From: Nocardia macrotermitis | GTDB taxonomy: Bacteria > Actinomycetota > Actinomycetes > Mycobacteriales > Mycobacteriaceae | Reading direction: 5' to 3' | DNA: 64,000 nt | NCBI RefSeq assembly: GCF_009604405.1 | Contig: NZ_WEGK01000004.1 | Location: forward strand, 496,001-560,000 | In this document: positions 45,627 through 53,827 of the stretch, one piece after another | How positions within the stretch are numbered: the stretch's first letter is position 1 | Layout: the number at the start of each line of letters is the position of its first letter | Made by a program: the position numbers and the translations under genes | Notes under the pieces: generated by a model | What the model was told of the DNA's origin: nothing | Database searches by the model: none | The model's input: the letters and a program-made list of their open reading frames with translations, nothing else

Positions 45627-46739
45627 ATGGATTTCACTCTCACCGAAGCGCAGCAGGATCTGGCGCGACTCACCGCCGAGGTGACCGGCAAGCTGGTCAC
45701 CGCCGATCGGCTGCGTGAGCTGGACAAGGACAACGGCGTCGTGCGGTTCGACGAACCGCTGTGGCACTCCCTCGCCGAGACCGGTGTGCTGGCCGCGGCG
45801 CTGCCGGAGACCGTGGGCGGCGGCGGGTTCGGCGTGCTGGAGCAGAGCGCGGTGCTGCGGGAGCTCGGGCGTTCGGTCGCGCCGGTGCCGTATCTGTGGT
45901 CGATCGTGCTGGGCGCGGGGGCGCTGGCGGAGTTCGGTTCGGCGTCGCAGCGTGAGGTTGCGGCCGAAGCCGCTTCGGGCGCAACGATTCTCACCGTCGC
46001 GTTGAGCGAGGAACGCAACTGGGAGCCCGCGAAACCGGTCACCACCGCGGCGCGGGACGGCGACCTCTGGCGCGTCACCGGCTTGAAGATCACCGTGCCG
46101 TTCGCGCGGCAGGCATCGCGAATCCTGGTGCCCGCCACGGTATCCGGGCAGGCGGCGGTGTTCCTGGTCGATCCTGCCGACGCCACCGTGCGGCTCACCG
46201 ATCAGGTCGTCACCGACCGCACCCCCGAGGCCGAGGTCGAATTCTCCGGCACCCCGGCGGAATTGGTCGGCACCCTCGACCAGGGTGCGGAGATCCTGGA
46301 CTGGATCCTGCACCGGGCCTGGCTGGGCCTGTCCGCCCATCAGCTGGGCGTGCTGGAGAAGGGCCTGGAACTGGTGGCCGACTACGCCCGCGAACGCGAG
46401 CAGTTCAACCGCAAGATCGGCAGCTTCCAGGCCGTGGCCCAGCGCCTGGCGGACAGCTACATCGACGTCCAGGGCATCCGCCTGGCCGTCCAGCAGGCCG
46501 CCTGGCTGCTGTCCGAGAACCTGCCCGCCACCGCGGAGATCCACACCGCCAAATTCTGGGCCGCCGAAGCCGGACACCGCGTCTCCCACACCGTCGTGCA
46601 CGTCCACGGCGGCGTCGGCATCGACCGCGACCACATCGTCAACCAGTTCTTCACCACCGCCAAACACAACGAATTCGCGTTGGGCGGCGCCACCGACCAC
46701 CTCCGCGCCCTCGGCGCCCAACTGGCCGAATCCCACTGA
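45627..46739 (+). CDS. fadE27: Acyl-CoA dehydrogenase FadE27 (ChsE5)
   Basis: ATG 45627 (MDFTLTEAQQDLARL) gives 370 aa. It is an ACAD-fold partner subunit with LPETVGGGGFGVLEQS, REREQFNRKIGSFQAVAQRL and VVHVHGGVGIDRDH near the end. It should assemble with FadE26, since neither alone makes a full FAD site in the characterised pair. The KstR-controlled transcript from 44.3 kb ends at the hairpin 29 bases after the stop. Confidence 0.92.
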   Translation: MDFTLTEAQQDLARLTAEVTGKLVTADRLRELDKDNGVVRFDEPLWHSLAETGVLAAALPETVGGGGFGVLEQSAVLRELGRSVAPVPYLWSIVLGAGALAEFGSASQREVAAEAASGATILTVALSEERNWEPAKPVTTAARDGDLWRVTGLKITVPFARQASRILVPATVSGQAAVFLVDPADATVRLTDQVVTDRTPEAEVEFSGTPAELVGTLDQGAEILDWILHRAWLGLSAHQLGVLEKGLELVADYAREREQFNRKIGSFQAVAQRLADSYIDVQGIRLAVQQAAWLLSENLPATAEIHTAKFWAAEAGHRVSHTVVHVHGGVGIDRDHIVNQFFTTAKHNEFALGGATDHLRALGAQLAESH

Positions 46740-46767
46740 CGCACAACCTCTCTCGCGTCAACGAAAC

Positions 46768-46797
46768 GCCCGCGCCACTCTTCGGCGCGGGCATTTT
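46768..46797 (+). terminator. Terminator after fadE27
   Basis: GCCCGCGCC and GGCGCGGGC form a perfect 9-bp stem with a 7-base loop, followed by ATTTT. Confidence 0.85.
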
Positions 46798-46812
46798 GGG
46801 ATACACCCGCTG

Positions 46813-47181
46813 TCAGATACCGAACCGCCGCAGGCGCTCGGCGATCACCGGCACCTCGAAGCGCCCCTGACAGACCTCCAGGACGAACTCCTCGGCACTG
46901 TCCACATCGAAGTTCGCGTCCAGCTTGTGACCGTTCAGCTGCAGAAAGACCCAGGTCGCGTACCAGGAGATGCGCTTGTTGCCGTCGACCAGCGCATGAT
47001 TGCGGGCCAGCGACTCCATCAATGCGGCTGCTTTCTGCCATACATCGGGGTATGCATCCTGGCCGAAGACACTCGACTGTGGCCGTGCCAGAGCGGAATC
47101 GAGCAGACCGTAGTCGCGCACTTCCGCGGCACCGAGCCGTGCTGCCAGATTCAACAGTTCCTGCAAAGTGAGGTACTGCAT
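46813..47181 (-). CDS. Doc-type Fic-fold toxin
   Basis: The 122-aa protein begins MQYLTLQELLNLAARLGAAE and carries the Doc motif HALVDGNKR, close to the Fic/Doc consensus Hx[FL]xxxNKR. In phage P1, Doc phosphorylates elongation factor Tu with ATP and stops translation. The gene overlaps the antitoxin stop by one base (TGATG), which fixes the start. It lies downstream of its antitoxin, the usual order. It is a compact module with no relation to sterol metabolism. Confidence 0.92.
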   Translation of the reverse strand: MQYLTLQELLNLAARLGAAEVRDYGLLDSALARPQSSVFGQDAYPDVWQKAAALMESLARNHALVDGNKRISWYATWVFLQLNGHKLDANFDVDSAEEFVLEVCQGRFEVPVIAERLRRFGI

Positions 47182-47378
47182 CAGGCCAGTCTCCGATTCA
47201 GCTCCTCACTGGCCCGTAGTACATGCTCCGCCGCCTCGTTGAACAGACGAGCTCGTTCGTTGATCGCGGTTATCACAGCGTCGTGCACGAACACCTGCAT
47301 ACTGACCCCCTCCGCCTCGGCGCGTGTGCGCAAGGCATTCAGTTCATCGTCAGTGAACCTGACATTGAGACCTGCCAT
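47181..47378 (-). CDS. Ribbon-helix-helix antitoxin partner of Doc
   Basis: The 65-aa product MAGLNVRFTDDELNALRTRA has the beta-strand plus two helices of a CopG/Arc-type DNA-binding antitoxin, with a helical C-terminus that would block the toxin. Phd-type antitoxins are the classical partners of Doc, but RHH partners also occur. AGGAA lies just upstream of the ATG, inside the operator-like element. Confidence 0.85.
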   Translation of the reverse strand: MAGLNVRFTDDELNALRTRAEAEGVSMQVFVHDAVITAINERARLFNEAAEHVLRASEELNRRLA

Positions 47379-47383
47379 ACTTC

Positions 47384-47409
47384 CTATGGTACCGAATGGT
47401 ACCGGATAG
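47384..47409. promoter_or_regulatory. Putative toxin-antitoxin operator
   Basis: Two GGTACC palindromes, ten bases apart, are flanked by CTAT and ATAG to give a partially symmetric 26-base element. It overlaps the region just before the antitoxin start, the usual place for autoregulation. Confidence 0.6.
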
Positions 47410-47447
47410 TGCCGACAACTTTGAGCTGGTGACGCTCGGCCGGTGCC

Positions 47448-48356
47448 CTATCCAGCGGCCCGCGCCAGGTCGTCGAGGGTTTTCATGATGTCGGCGGGGA
47501 GCTGTACCGAACCGGTGGCGAGGTTCTCGGCGAGGTGGGCGGGGTTGGAGGTGCCGGGGATCAGCAGGGTGTGGGTGTAGTGGGCCAGTTGCCAGGCCAA
47601 GCCGATCTGGGCGGGGGTGGTGTTGAGAGTTGTTGCGGCGGAGAGGACTTCGGGGTGTTCGGTGACCTTGGAGAAGGCGGGGAAGGCGGAGCCGAGGGGG
47701 AAGTAGGGGACCCAGGCGATGTCGTGGGCGCGGCACAGGTCCAGGACCGGTTCATTTTCGCGGTTCAGGAGGCTGTGCAGGTTCTGGACGCAGGCTATTT
47801 CGGCGGGGAGGGCCTGGCGGAGCTGGTCCGCGGAGATGTGACTCAGGCCGATGGCCTCGATCTTGCCCTCGTCGCGTAGGGCGATGAGTTCGGCGAGTTG
47901 GTCGTCGAGGTCGACCACCTGGTCGCCCTCGGCGATGATGCCGGGCGGGGCGTCGGCGCGGCGCATGTTGACCACGCCGAGCGAATCCGTGCCCAGCGCA
48001 ACGAGATTCGCCTCCACCTGGGCGCGCAGTTGCTTCGGCTGCTGGGCGGCGCGCAGGCGGACTTCCGGGTCGTGGACCGCACCCACCTTCGTGGCCAGGA
48101 CCAGATCCGCCGGGTACGGCGAGAGCGCCTCGCGGATCAGCTCGTTGACCGCGCCGGCTCCGTAGAACTGCGCGGTATCGATGTGGTTCACACCCTGTTC
48201 GACGGCCTCGCGAAGGATGTCGATACCGGCCTGCCGGTCGTAATCGCGGCCATCGTGATCGGTCAATTGCATTGCGCCGTAACCGATCCGGGCGACGGTC
48301 CGGGGGCCGAGCGCGGCCGTGCCGCCGGGTGCGCTGAATTCCTGTCGAACTGCCAT
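47448..48356 (-). CDS. Aldo/keto reductase (pyridoxal-reductase-like type)
   Basis: ATG 48356 (MAVRQEFSAPGG) gives 302 aa; ATG 48365 is three codons longer. Features are ARIGYGAMQLT, the catalytic Tyr in DTAQFYGAGAVNE, Lys in LATKVG, and SHISADQLRQAL. The usual catalytic His position reads GVVNMRRAD, so His is absent, as in a subgroup that includes pyridoxal reductases. It is divergent from a TetR regulator with two dyads between them, so control by that TetR is likely. Confidence 0.88.
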   Translation of the reverse strand: MAVRQEFSAPGGTAALGPRTVARIGYGAMQLTDHDGRDYDRQAGIDILREAVEQGVNHIDTAQFYGAGAVNELIREALSPYPADLVLATKVGAVHDPEVRLRAAQQPKQLRAQVEANLVALGTDSLGVVNMRRADAPPGIIAEGDQVVDLDDQLAELIALRDEGKIEAIGLSHISADQLRQALPAEIACVQNLHSLLNRENEPVLDLCRAHDIAWVPYFPLGSAFPAFSKVTEHPEVLSAATTLNTTPAQIGLAWQLAHYTHTLLIPGTSNPAHLAENLATGSVQLPADIMKTLDDLARAAG

Positions 48357-48395
48357 CTGCGTCATCCTGTTCTGCGTGGGATAGTGGAATCGGAG

Positions 48396-48451
48396 ACTAT
48401 GCGGAGGATCCTCCGCATAGTCCGAGCGTAGCAGAAACGGAGGACCCTCCG
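48396..48451. promoter_or_regulatory. Two nested dyads in AKR/TetR promoter region
   Basis: A perfect 26-bp palindrome (48396-48421; half-site ACTATGCGGAGGA) is followed by a related shorter dyad CGGAGG-AC-CCTCCG (48438-48451). The second contains the ribosome site of the TetR gene, so bound repressor would cover its own start. Confidence 0.8.
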
Positions 48452-48452
48452 C

Positions 48453-49019
48453 TTGGTAACCAAGACCCGAGCCCCGCGCGCCGACGCGCACCGCAACCGC
48501 GAGCGCCTGCTCGACGCCGCGAAAACCGCGTTCGCCGAGAACGACAAGGTGTCCCTGGAGGCGATCGCGCGCGCGGCCGGGGTCGGCATCGGCACGCTCT
48601 ACCGGCATTTCCCCACGCGCGAGGATCTGATCGAGGCGGTCTACCGGGCCGAACGCCGACGCCTCTGCGAAGCCGTCGACGACCTGCTCACCGCACCCGA
48701 CGCCGCGGCGGCACTGCGCGTCTGGATGGACCGCTTCGGCGACTACATCTCCGCCAAACGCGAGATGGCCGACGCCCTGCGCGCGGTCATCGCCTCCGGC
48801 GCGATCACCGCGACCGAGGCGCGCGCCGAATTGTCCACAGCCGTACAGAAACTCATCGATGTCGGCGCCGAACAGGGCACCCTGCGCCCCGACGTCCCCG
48901 CCGAGGACGTGGTCGTCAGCCTGCTCGGCATCTTCCTGGCCAGCGGCGCACCCGAGCAACGCGAACAGGCGGGCCGCATGATGGACCTGCTCATGGAGGG
49001 CCTGCGCGCACGCCCCTGA
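48453..49019 (+). CDS. TetR-family regulator with TTG start
   Basis: The frame from TTG 48453 (VTKTRAPRADAHRNRERLLD after the start) gives 188 aa. GGAGG lies nine bases upstream, which supports TTG. The HTH is VSLEAIARAAGVGIGTLYRHF, best noted by its core GVGIGTLYRHF. The C-terminal helices are the usual dimer and ligand part. The effector is unknown. It probably represses itself and the divergent aldo/keto reductase through the dyads in between, and may read on into the VOC gene. Confidence 0.9.
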   Translation: MVTKTRAPRADAHRNRERLLDAAKTAFAENDKVSLEAIARAAGVGIGTLYRHFPTREDLIEAVYRAERRRLCEAVDDLLTAPDAAAALRVWMDRFGDYISAKREMADALRAVIASGAITATEARAELSTAVQKLIDVGAEQGTLRPDVPAEDVVVSLLGIFLASGAPEQREQAGRMMDLLMEGLRARP

Positions 49020-49109
49020 GCCGCATCGCACAGTCATCCGGTGAATTTCCCCGGCCCGGCTCGTCGGTATTGGTGTCGCCCCACCCGTCCGTCCGCCGAG
49101 AGGACCGCC

Positions 49110-49523
49110 ATGCCGAGCAAGATGATCTTCGTCAATCTCCCCGTCGACGATCTGGACCGCTCCAAGCGCTTCTACGAGACGCTCGGCTGGAAGATCGACC
49201 AGCAGTTCACCGACGACAACGCCGCCTGCGTCCTGATCGACGACAACATCTGCGTCATGCTCCTGATCAGACGCTTCTTCGAGACGTTCATCCAACGCCC
49301 GGTCGCCGACACCGTCATCATCACCGGCTCCCTCTACGCCCTGGCCCTGCCCAGCCGCCAGGAGGTCGACGACCTCCTCACCGCCGCCCTACGCGCCGGC
49401 GCCACCGAGGAGATCAACCCCGACAAACGCGCCCAGGAACGCGCCGTAGGCATGTACAGCCGCACTTTCATCGACCTCGACGGCCACCAGTGGGAACCGT
49501 TCCACATGGCATATCCGGAGTGA
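49110..49523 (+). CDS. VOC-fold (glyoxalase/bleomycin resistance-like) protein
   Basis: ATG 49110, preceded by GAGAGGA, gives 137 aa beginning MPSKMIFVNLPVDDLDRSKR. The VOC fold is indicated by FYETLGWKIDQQF and the end FIDLDGHQWEPFHM, where the Glu of WEPF is a typical metal ligand. An active lyase or dioxygenase is not certain, because VOC proteins vary widely. It follows the TetR gene by 90 bases. Confidence 0.85.
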   Translation: MPSKMIFVNLPVDDLDRSKRFYETLGWKIDQQFTDDNAACVLIDDNICVMLLIRRFFETFIQRPVADTVIITGSLYALALPSRQEVDDLLTAALRAGATEEINPDKRAQERAVGMYSRTFIDLDGHQWEPFHMAYPE

Positions 49524-49530
49524 GCCGCCG

Positions 49531-50520
49531 CTAGCCGTGCAACTCCGGAGGCAGGCCGAAGAGGGGGAAGAGGCGGTCGGTGTCGAGGAAGAAGTTCAGG
49601 CCGCCGATGCCGTCGGCGTCGAGTTCGAGGATGACCACGGCCCACGGTTCCAGGATGCCGGGGCGTTCGCCCGGTTTGTACTGGCCGAAGGCGGGGAGGG
49701 CGTTGGCGCCGGCGAGTGGGACGAGGCGGGAGCCGCGGCAGGCCGAGGGGCCGGGACTGAGCATGAAGTCCGCGACGTGGGAGGGGCCGGAGATCCACAG
49801 GTCGAACGGCGGCATCGACAGTGCCACATCGTTTTTCAGCAGTGTGGTGAGTGCGTCCATGTCGTATGCCTCGAAGGCCGCGACGAAACCGTCGACGAGT
49901 TGGCGCTGTTTCTCGTCGGATTCGTCGTAGTCGTCGCCGACGCTGGGCTGCACCTTGGACATGGTCGCGCGGGCCCGCTGCAGCGCGCTGTTGACCGAGG
50001 CCGGGGACATGGTGAGCATGTCGGCGGTCTCGTTGGCGGAGAACCGCAGCACCTCGCGCATGATCAGGATCGCGCGCTGGGTGGCCGGGAGATGCTGCAC
50101 CGCGGCCACGAACGCCAGCCGCAGCGAATCCTTCGCCGTCGCGTGCTCGGCCGGATCCGCGCCGAAGGCCAGGCCGTTGGGGATCGGCTCGATCCACACG
50201 TAGTCCGGCTGCGGGGGCGGTAGCGGGCTACCAGGGCTCGACGGACCGTTCAGATCCATCGGCCGGGCGCGGCGCTGCGGGCCGTCGAGCATGTCCAGGC
50301 AGACGTTGGTGGTGATCTTGTACAGCCACGACCGAAGGCTGGCCCGGCCCTCGAACGACGCGTAGGACTTCCAGGCGCGGGTGAAGGTCTCCTGCACCGC
50401 GTCCTCGGCCTCGAACGAGGAACCCAACATCCGGTAGGCGTATGCGCACAGCTCCCGCCGGTATCCCTCGAACTGCTGCAACACCTCGTCGATGGCACCG
50501 GTGGTGCGTGTCTCGTTCAT
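49531..50520 (-). CDS. ECF sigma factor with SnoaL-like C-terminal domain (SigG/SigJ type)
   Basis: ATG 50520 (MNETRTTGAIDEVLQQF) gives 329 aa. Region 2 is YAYRMLGSSFEAEDAVQETF with SWLYKITTNVCLDML, and region 4 is LPATQRAILIMREVLRFS with MSPASVNSALQRAR. The C-terminal 130 residues form a SnoaL-like domain (VAAFEAYDMDALTTLL...FDLWISGPSHVADFML), as in SigG and SigJ. No anti-sigma gene is adjacent; in such families the fused domain replaces it. The leader contains the same GCCGAGCG-TAGCG element found before purB. Confidence 0.9.
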   Translation of the reverse strand: MNETRTTGAIDEVLQQFEGYRRELCAYAYRMLGSSFEAEDAVQETFTRAWKSYASFEGRASLRSWLYKITTNVCLDMLDGPQRRARPMDLNGPSSPGSPLPPPQPDYVWIEPIPNGLAFGADPAEHATAKDSLRLAFVAAVQHLPATQRAILIMREVLRFSANETADMLTMSPASVNSALQRARATMSKVQPSVGDDYDESDEKQRQLVDGFVAAFEAYDMDALTTLLKNDVALSMPPFDLWISGPSHVADFMLSPGPSACRGSRLVPLAGANALPAFGQYKPGERPGILEPWAVVILELDADGIGGLNFFLDTDRLFPLFGLPPELHG

Positions 50521-50628
50521 GTCCGCTCCCGCTAGCGCTCGGCTGTGAATCCACTGTGGTGAGTCATGCCACACAGCCTTGCACAGGGCACCGACAAGTA
50601 AACCCCCCGAATCCTCGACAACCCTGAC

Positions 50629-51633
50629 TCAAACGTGATCTATGTCACTCGATAAGGCGTCCGACCGCGACGTGCCGTGCGCGGCGAAGGACTGCCGATC
50701 CCCTGCCCACCCGTCGGCGACGATCTTGTCCAATTCGGCGCGATCATCGGCGCCGAGCTCGATCGACGCGGCCGCGAGATTCTCCACGATCCGCGCCGCG
50801 CGACGGCTGCCCGGAATCGGCGCCACATCCGGCCCCTGCGCCAGCAGCCACGTCAACGCCAACTGACCGGGCGTGATCCCCAGCCGATCCGCGAGGGCCC
50901 GCAACGCCTCCACCCGCGACATATTGCTCGCCAGATTCTCCCCGGCGAACCGCGGATCGTTACGCCGGAAATCGCTGGTCGTGACGGTCTCGGAAGTCAG
51001 TGTCGCGGTGAGCAATCCGCGCCCGAGCGGACTGTAGGGCACCAACCCGGCACCCAGTTCACGCGCGGCGGGCACCACATCACGCTCCGGCTCCCGCCAC
51101 AGCATCGACCATTCGAACTGCACCGCCGCGATCGGATGCACCGCCGCCGCCTGCGCGAGCTGCTCCGGATTCACCTCGGACACACCGAGATTGCGCACCT
51201 TGCCCGCCCGCACGAGTTCGGCCATGGCACCGATGGTTTCGGCGATCGGCACCTCGGGATCGACCCGATGCAGGTAGTACAGATCGATCACCTCACGCCC
51301 GAGCCGGGCCAGCGAGGCATCGCAATACTCGCGCACCCGTTCGGGTTTCGCGTCCAGGTGCACGCCGTCCGCACCACGCACGATCCCGAATTTCGTGGCC
51401 ACCCGCACCTGCGGCCCCGCCCCACGCAACGCCCGCGCCAACAACCGCTCGTTGTGCCCACCGCCGTAACTCTGCGCGGTATCGAAAAGCGTTGCCCCGG
51501 AATCGATAGCGGTATGAATCGCCGCGACCGACTCGTCGTCGTCGACCGCGCCGTACCCCTGCGAGAAACCCATACAACCCAGACCGATCGCGGAGACGAC
51601 GGGCCCGGCATTACCGAGAGTGCGCTGCTGCAT
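50629..51633 (-). CDS. Aldo/keto reductase
   Basis: ATG 51633 (MQQRTLGNAGPVVSA) gives 334 aa. The full catalytic set is seen: Asp and Tyr in FDTAQSYGGGHNERLL, Lys in VATKFG, and His in LYYLHRVDPEVP. It resembles the AKR13 and YajO-type enzymes of broad specificity. The upstream 17-bp perfect inverted repeat may be a regulatory element. It is a separate transcript from the sigma-factor gene that follows. Confidence 0.9.
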   Translation of the reverse strand: MQQRTLGNAGPVVSAIGLGCMGFSQGYGAVDDDESVAAIHTAIDSGATLFDTAQSYGGGHNERLLARALRGAGPQVRVATKFGIVRGADGVHLDAKPERVREYCDASLARLGREVIDLYYLHRVDPEVPIAETIGAMAELVRAGKVRNLGVSEVNPEQLAQAAAVHPIAAVQFEWSMLWREPERDVVPAARELGAGLVPYSPLGRGLLTATLTSETVTTSDFRRNDPRFAGENLASNMSRVEALRALADRLGITPGQLALTWLLAQGPDVAPIPGSRRAARIVENLAAASIELGADDRAELDKIVADGWAGDRQSFAAHGTSRSDALSSDIDHV

Positions 51634-51677
51634 GCCCCCATCGTCGCCGCGTGATCCCCTGCGCACCAATAGAGTTT

Positions 51678-51715
51678 CCGATCCGATCCATCGGCTCGCC
51701 GATGGATCGGATCGG
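51678..51715. repeat. Perfect 17-bp inverted repeat, four-base loop
   Basis: The arms CCGATCCGATCCATCGG and CCGATGGATCGGATCGG are exact complements around CTCG. The left edge is 45 bases upstream of the aldo/keto reductase start, so it could be an operator or a leader hairpin of that gene. Confidence 0.8.
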
Positions 51716-51909
51716 CCCACTTGCACAGGCTGTCGACCGGAACGCCGCATCAACACACCGTCGACCAGTTCCATCCGCGGCGCGCTTCTCGTAACATCCA
51801 GTACAACGATGCCCGCCAAGGCCAGAGCGCACGCTTCCTTACTTCGGCGGGCTTTCCACTACCTCTCCGAGCGAGCCCTTCCCGATCTCGAGCAGCGGGT
51901 TCAGGCGTT

Positions 51910-51931
51910 GCGCGACAACGGTTTGTCGCGC
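51910..51931 (-). terminator. Hairpin after fadD19
   Basis: GCGCGACAA and TTGTCGCGC form a perfect 9-bp stem with a 4-base loop, starting 6 bases after the fadD19 stop on the minus strand. Confidence 0.7.
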
Positions 51932-51937
51932 ACCGAA

Positions 51938-53590
51938 CTACTTCGTCGCCGGAGCGTGCGCTTCCTCGTCGGCGGGCCGCGCCTCGGCCTGCGCGTGCGC
52001 CCACTTGTAGTCGGGCTTACCCGCGGGCGAACGCTTGATCTCGTCCACGAACCACAGGCTGCGCGGCAGCTTGTAGGACGAGATCTCCTGCGCCAGAACG
52101 GGACGCAGCTGTTCGAGGGTGGGACGCACCTCGCCGCGACACTGCACCACCGCCGCCACCCGGTGGCCCCAGCGCTCGTCCGGAACGCCGATCACCAAGG
52201 CGTCGAACACCTCCGGGTGACACTTGAGCGCGCCTTCGACCTCTTCGGGGTAGATCTTCTCGCCACCACTGTTGATGCTGACCGAGCCACGGCCGAGCAT
52301 GGTGACCGAGCCGTCCTCCTCCACGCGGGCGAAGTCGCCGGGGATGGAGTAGCGAACTCCGTTGAACTCCTTGAACGTTGCCGCGGTCTTGACCGGGTCG
52401 TTGTAGTAGCCCAGCGGGATGTGCCCCTTGCGCGCGAGGATGCCGACCTGACCGGAACCGGGCGTCACCGGAGTGCCGTCCTCGTCGAGAACCTCTGTGG
52501 CCGAATCGATCTTGACCCGCGGACCGCCGGTGTGGGTCGCGCCCTTGGCCGCGATGGACAGCCCGCCGAAGCCGGTCTCCGAGGAGCCGATCGAATCGGT
52601 GATCACCGTATTGGGCAGGTGCTCCATGAACTTGTCCTTCAGCGCGGGCGAGAACAGCGCCGCACTGCTGGCCATCGCCCACAGATTCGAATGCTGGTAG
52701 GACTCACCGGATTCCGGGTTGCCCGCCTCGAGTGCGTCGAGCATCGGACGCGCCATCGCGTCACCGGTGATGAAGATGAGGTTCACCCCGTGCCGGTCGA
52801 TGGCCTGCCACACGCCGTGCCCGGTGAACTCCGGCAGCATGATCGCCTTACCGCCGTCGAACAGGCTGTGGAACGTCGCGGCCTGCGACCCGCCGTGGAT
52901 CATCGGCGGAATCGGGTAGCGCACCATCTGCGCGCCGCCCGCGCCGTTCTTGGCCTGCTGCCACTCATCCTCGATGTATTCGCCGGTGACGAAGTTGATG
53001 CCGCCGCCCAGCACCCGCCACCAGTCCTCCTGCCGCCACATCACACCCTTGGGCATGCCGGTGGTGCCGCCGGTGTAGATCATGAAGATGTCGTCGGGCG
53101 ACCGGTCGCCGAAGTCCCGTTCCCCGCGCGAAGCCGCAAGCGCCGCTTCGTATTCCACCGAACCGTCGGCGAGCGGGTACTGATCCTCGGTGCCGTCGTT
53201 CACCACCAGCACGGTCCGGAGCTTCGGCGTGTTCGGCCGTACCGCGCTGACCCGATCGGTGTAGCGGCGCTCGTGGATGAGCGCGACCATGTCGGAGTTC
53301 TCGAAGATGTATTGCAGTTCGTTCTCGACGTACCGGAAGTTCACGTTGACCATGACGGCCCGCGCCTTGAACACCGCCACCATGGCCTCGACGGCCTCGA
53401 TGGTGTTGCGCGAGTAGATGCCGACCTTGTCGCCCGGCCGCACACCGTGCTCCAGCAGGTGATGCGCCAGCCGGTTGGCCCGATCCTCCAACTCGGCATA
53501 GGTCACCGAGCGGGTGTCATCGGCCAGCGCGACGCGCTCCGGCACGAGGTCGATCGTGTGTTCGACAAGGTCCGCTATGTTATGGCTCAC
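51938..53590 (-). CDS. fadD19: Steroid-CoA ligase FadD19
   Basis: GTG 53590 (VSHNIADLVEHTIDLVPERV) gives 550 aa. ANL-superfamily motifs are YTGGTTGMPKGVMWR, DSIGSSETGFGG and GDFARVEEDGSVTMLGRG, ending with RSPAGKPDYKWA, where the Lys is catalytic. Length and wording match the mycobacterial FadD19 (Rv3515c), which forms the CoA thioester of the cholesterol side-chain carboxylate. In Rhodococcus FadD19 is needed for C24-branched sterols. A KstR-like box lies 11 bases before the start. Confidence 0.9.
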   Translation of the reverse strand: MSHNIADLVEHTIDLVPERVALADDTRSVTYAELEDRANRLAHHLLEHGVRPGDKVGIYSRNTIEAVEAMVAVFKARAVMVNVNFRYVENELQYIFENSDMVALIHERRYTDRVSAVRPNTPKLRTVLVVNDGTEDQYPLADGSVEYEAALAASRGERDFGDRSPDDIFMIYTGGTTGMPKGVMWRQEDWWRVLGGGINFVTGEYIEDEWQQAKNGAGGAQMVRYPIPPMIHGGSQAATFHSLFDGGKAIMLPEFTGHGVWQAIDRHGVNLIFITGDAMARPMLDALEAGNPESGESYQHSNLWAMASSAALFSPALKDKFMEHLPNTVITDSIGSSETGFGGLSIAAKGATHTGGPRVKIDSATEVLDEDGTPVTPGSGQVGILARKGHIPLGYYNDPVKTAATFKEFNGVRYSIPGDFARVEEDGSVTMLGRGSVSINSGGEKIYPEEVEGALKCHPEVFDALVIGVPDERWGHRVAAVVQCRGEVRPTLEQLRPVLAQEISSYKLPRSLWFVDEIKRSPAGKPDYKWAHAQAEARPADEEAHAPATK

Positions 53591-53600
53591 ACGACAAAAA

Positions 53601-53614
53601 TAGAACGCGTTCTC
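53601..53614. promoter_or_regulatory. KstR-like operator at fadD19
   Basis: TAGAACGCGTTCTC contains the perfect 12-bp palindrome AGAACGCGTTCT and lies directly upstream of fadD19. Confidence 0.85.
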
Positions 53615-53683
53615 GCGCCTGACAAGACTTGATTTACAGGGTTCACTAATTCTGAATCTTTGGCCTCCGCTCCGCTCCGGCAT

Positions 53684-53713
53684 GGCCGCGGCCCCCGAAG
53701 GGCCGCGGCCTTT
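53684..53713. terminator. GC-rich hairpin with TTT on one side
   Basis: GGCCGCGGCCC and GGGCCGCGGCC form a perfect 11-bp stem with a 5-base loop and TTT on the plus-strand side. It stands downstream of the leftward F420-type oxidoreductase gene and upstream of fadD19, so it probably ends the former transcript. Confidence 0.7.
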
Positions 53714-53827
53714 GTTGCTGGCGTTATCGATGGCTGGCGGAACTGGGTGAGCAAGAGGTGACGTGCTTCAGCACGCCTCCATCGATGTGGCCGGATCTCG
53801 TTCAGCGCAAGATCCGGCGGCATCGAC

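Larger units (their letters stand above)
51634..51937. other. Gene-free interval with two inverted repeats
   Basis: The 304 bases between the aldo/keto reductase start and the fadD19 stop contain a perfect 17-bp inverted repeat (51678-51715) and a 9-bp hairpin next to fadD19. The open frames in this interval are without ribosome sites or family resemblance. Confidence 0.5.

Noticed and set aside
44889..46739. 616-residue open frame running from inside fadE26 through fadE27
   Set aside because: The first 240 codons are an Arg/Gly-rich shadow of fadE26 in another phase. The true fadE27 begins at ATG 45627 with a normal ACAD N-terminus.
48357..49295. Long N-terminal extension of the aldo/keto reductase on the minus strand
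   Set aside because: It overlaps the clear TetR gene and the palindromes and has no family resemblance.
46740..51720. Genomic island with integrase or insertion sequence ends
   Set aside because: No transposase, integrase, tRNA border or flanking direct repeats could be seen, so only the content is noted as atypical.
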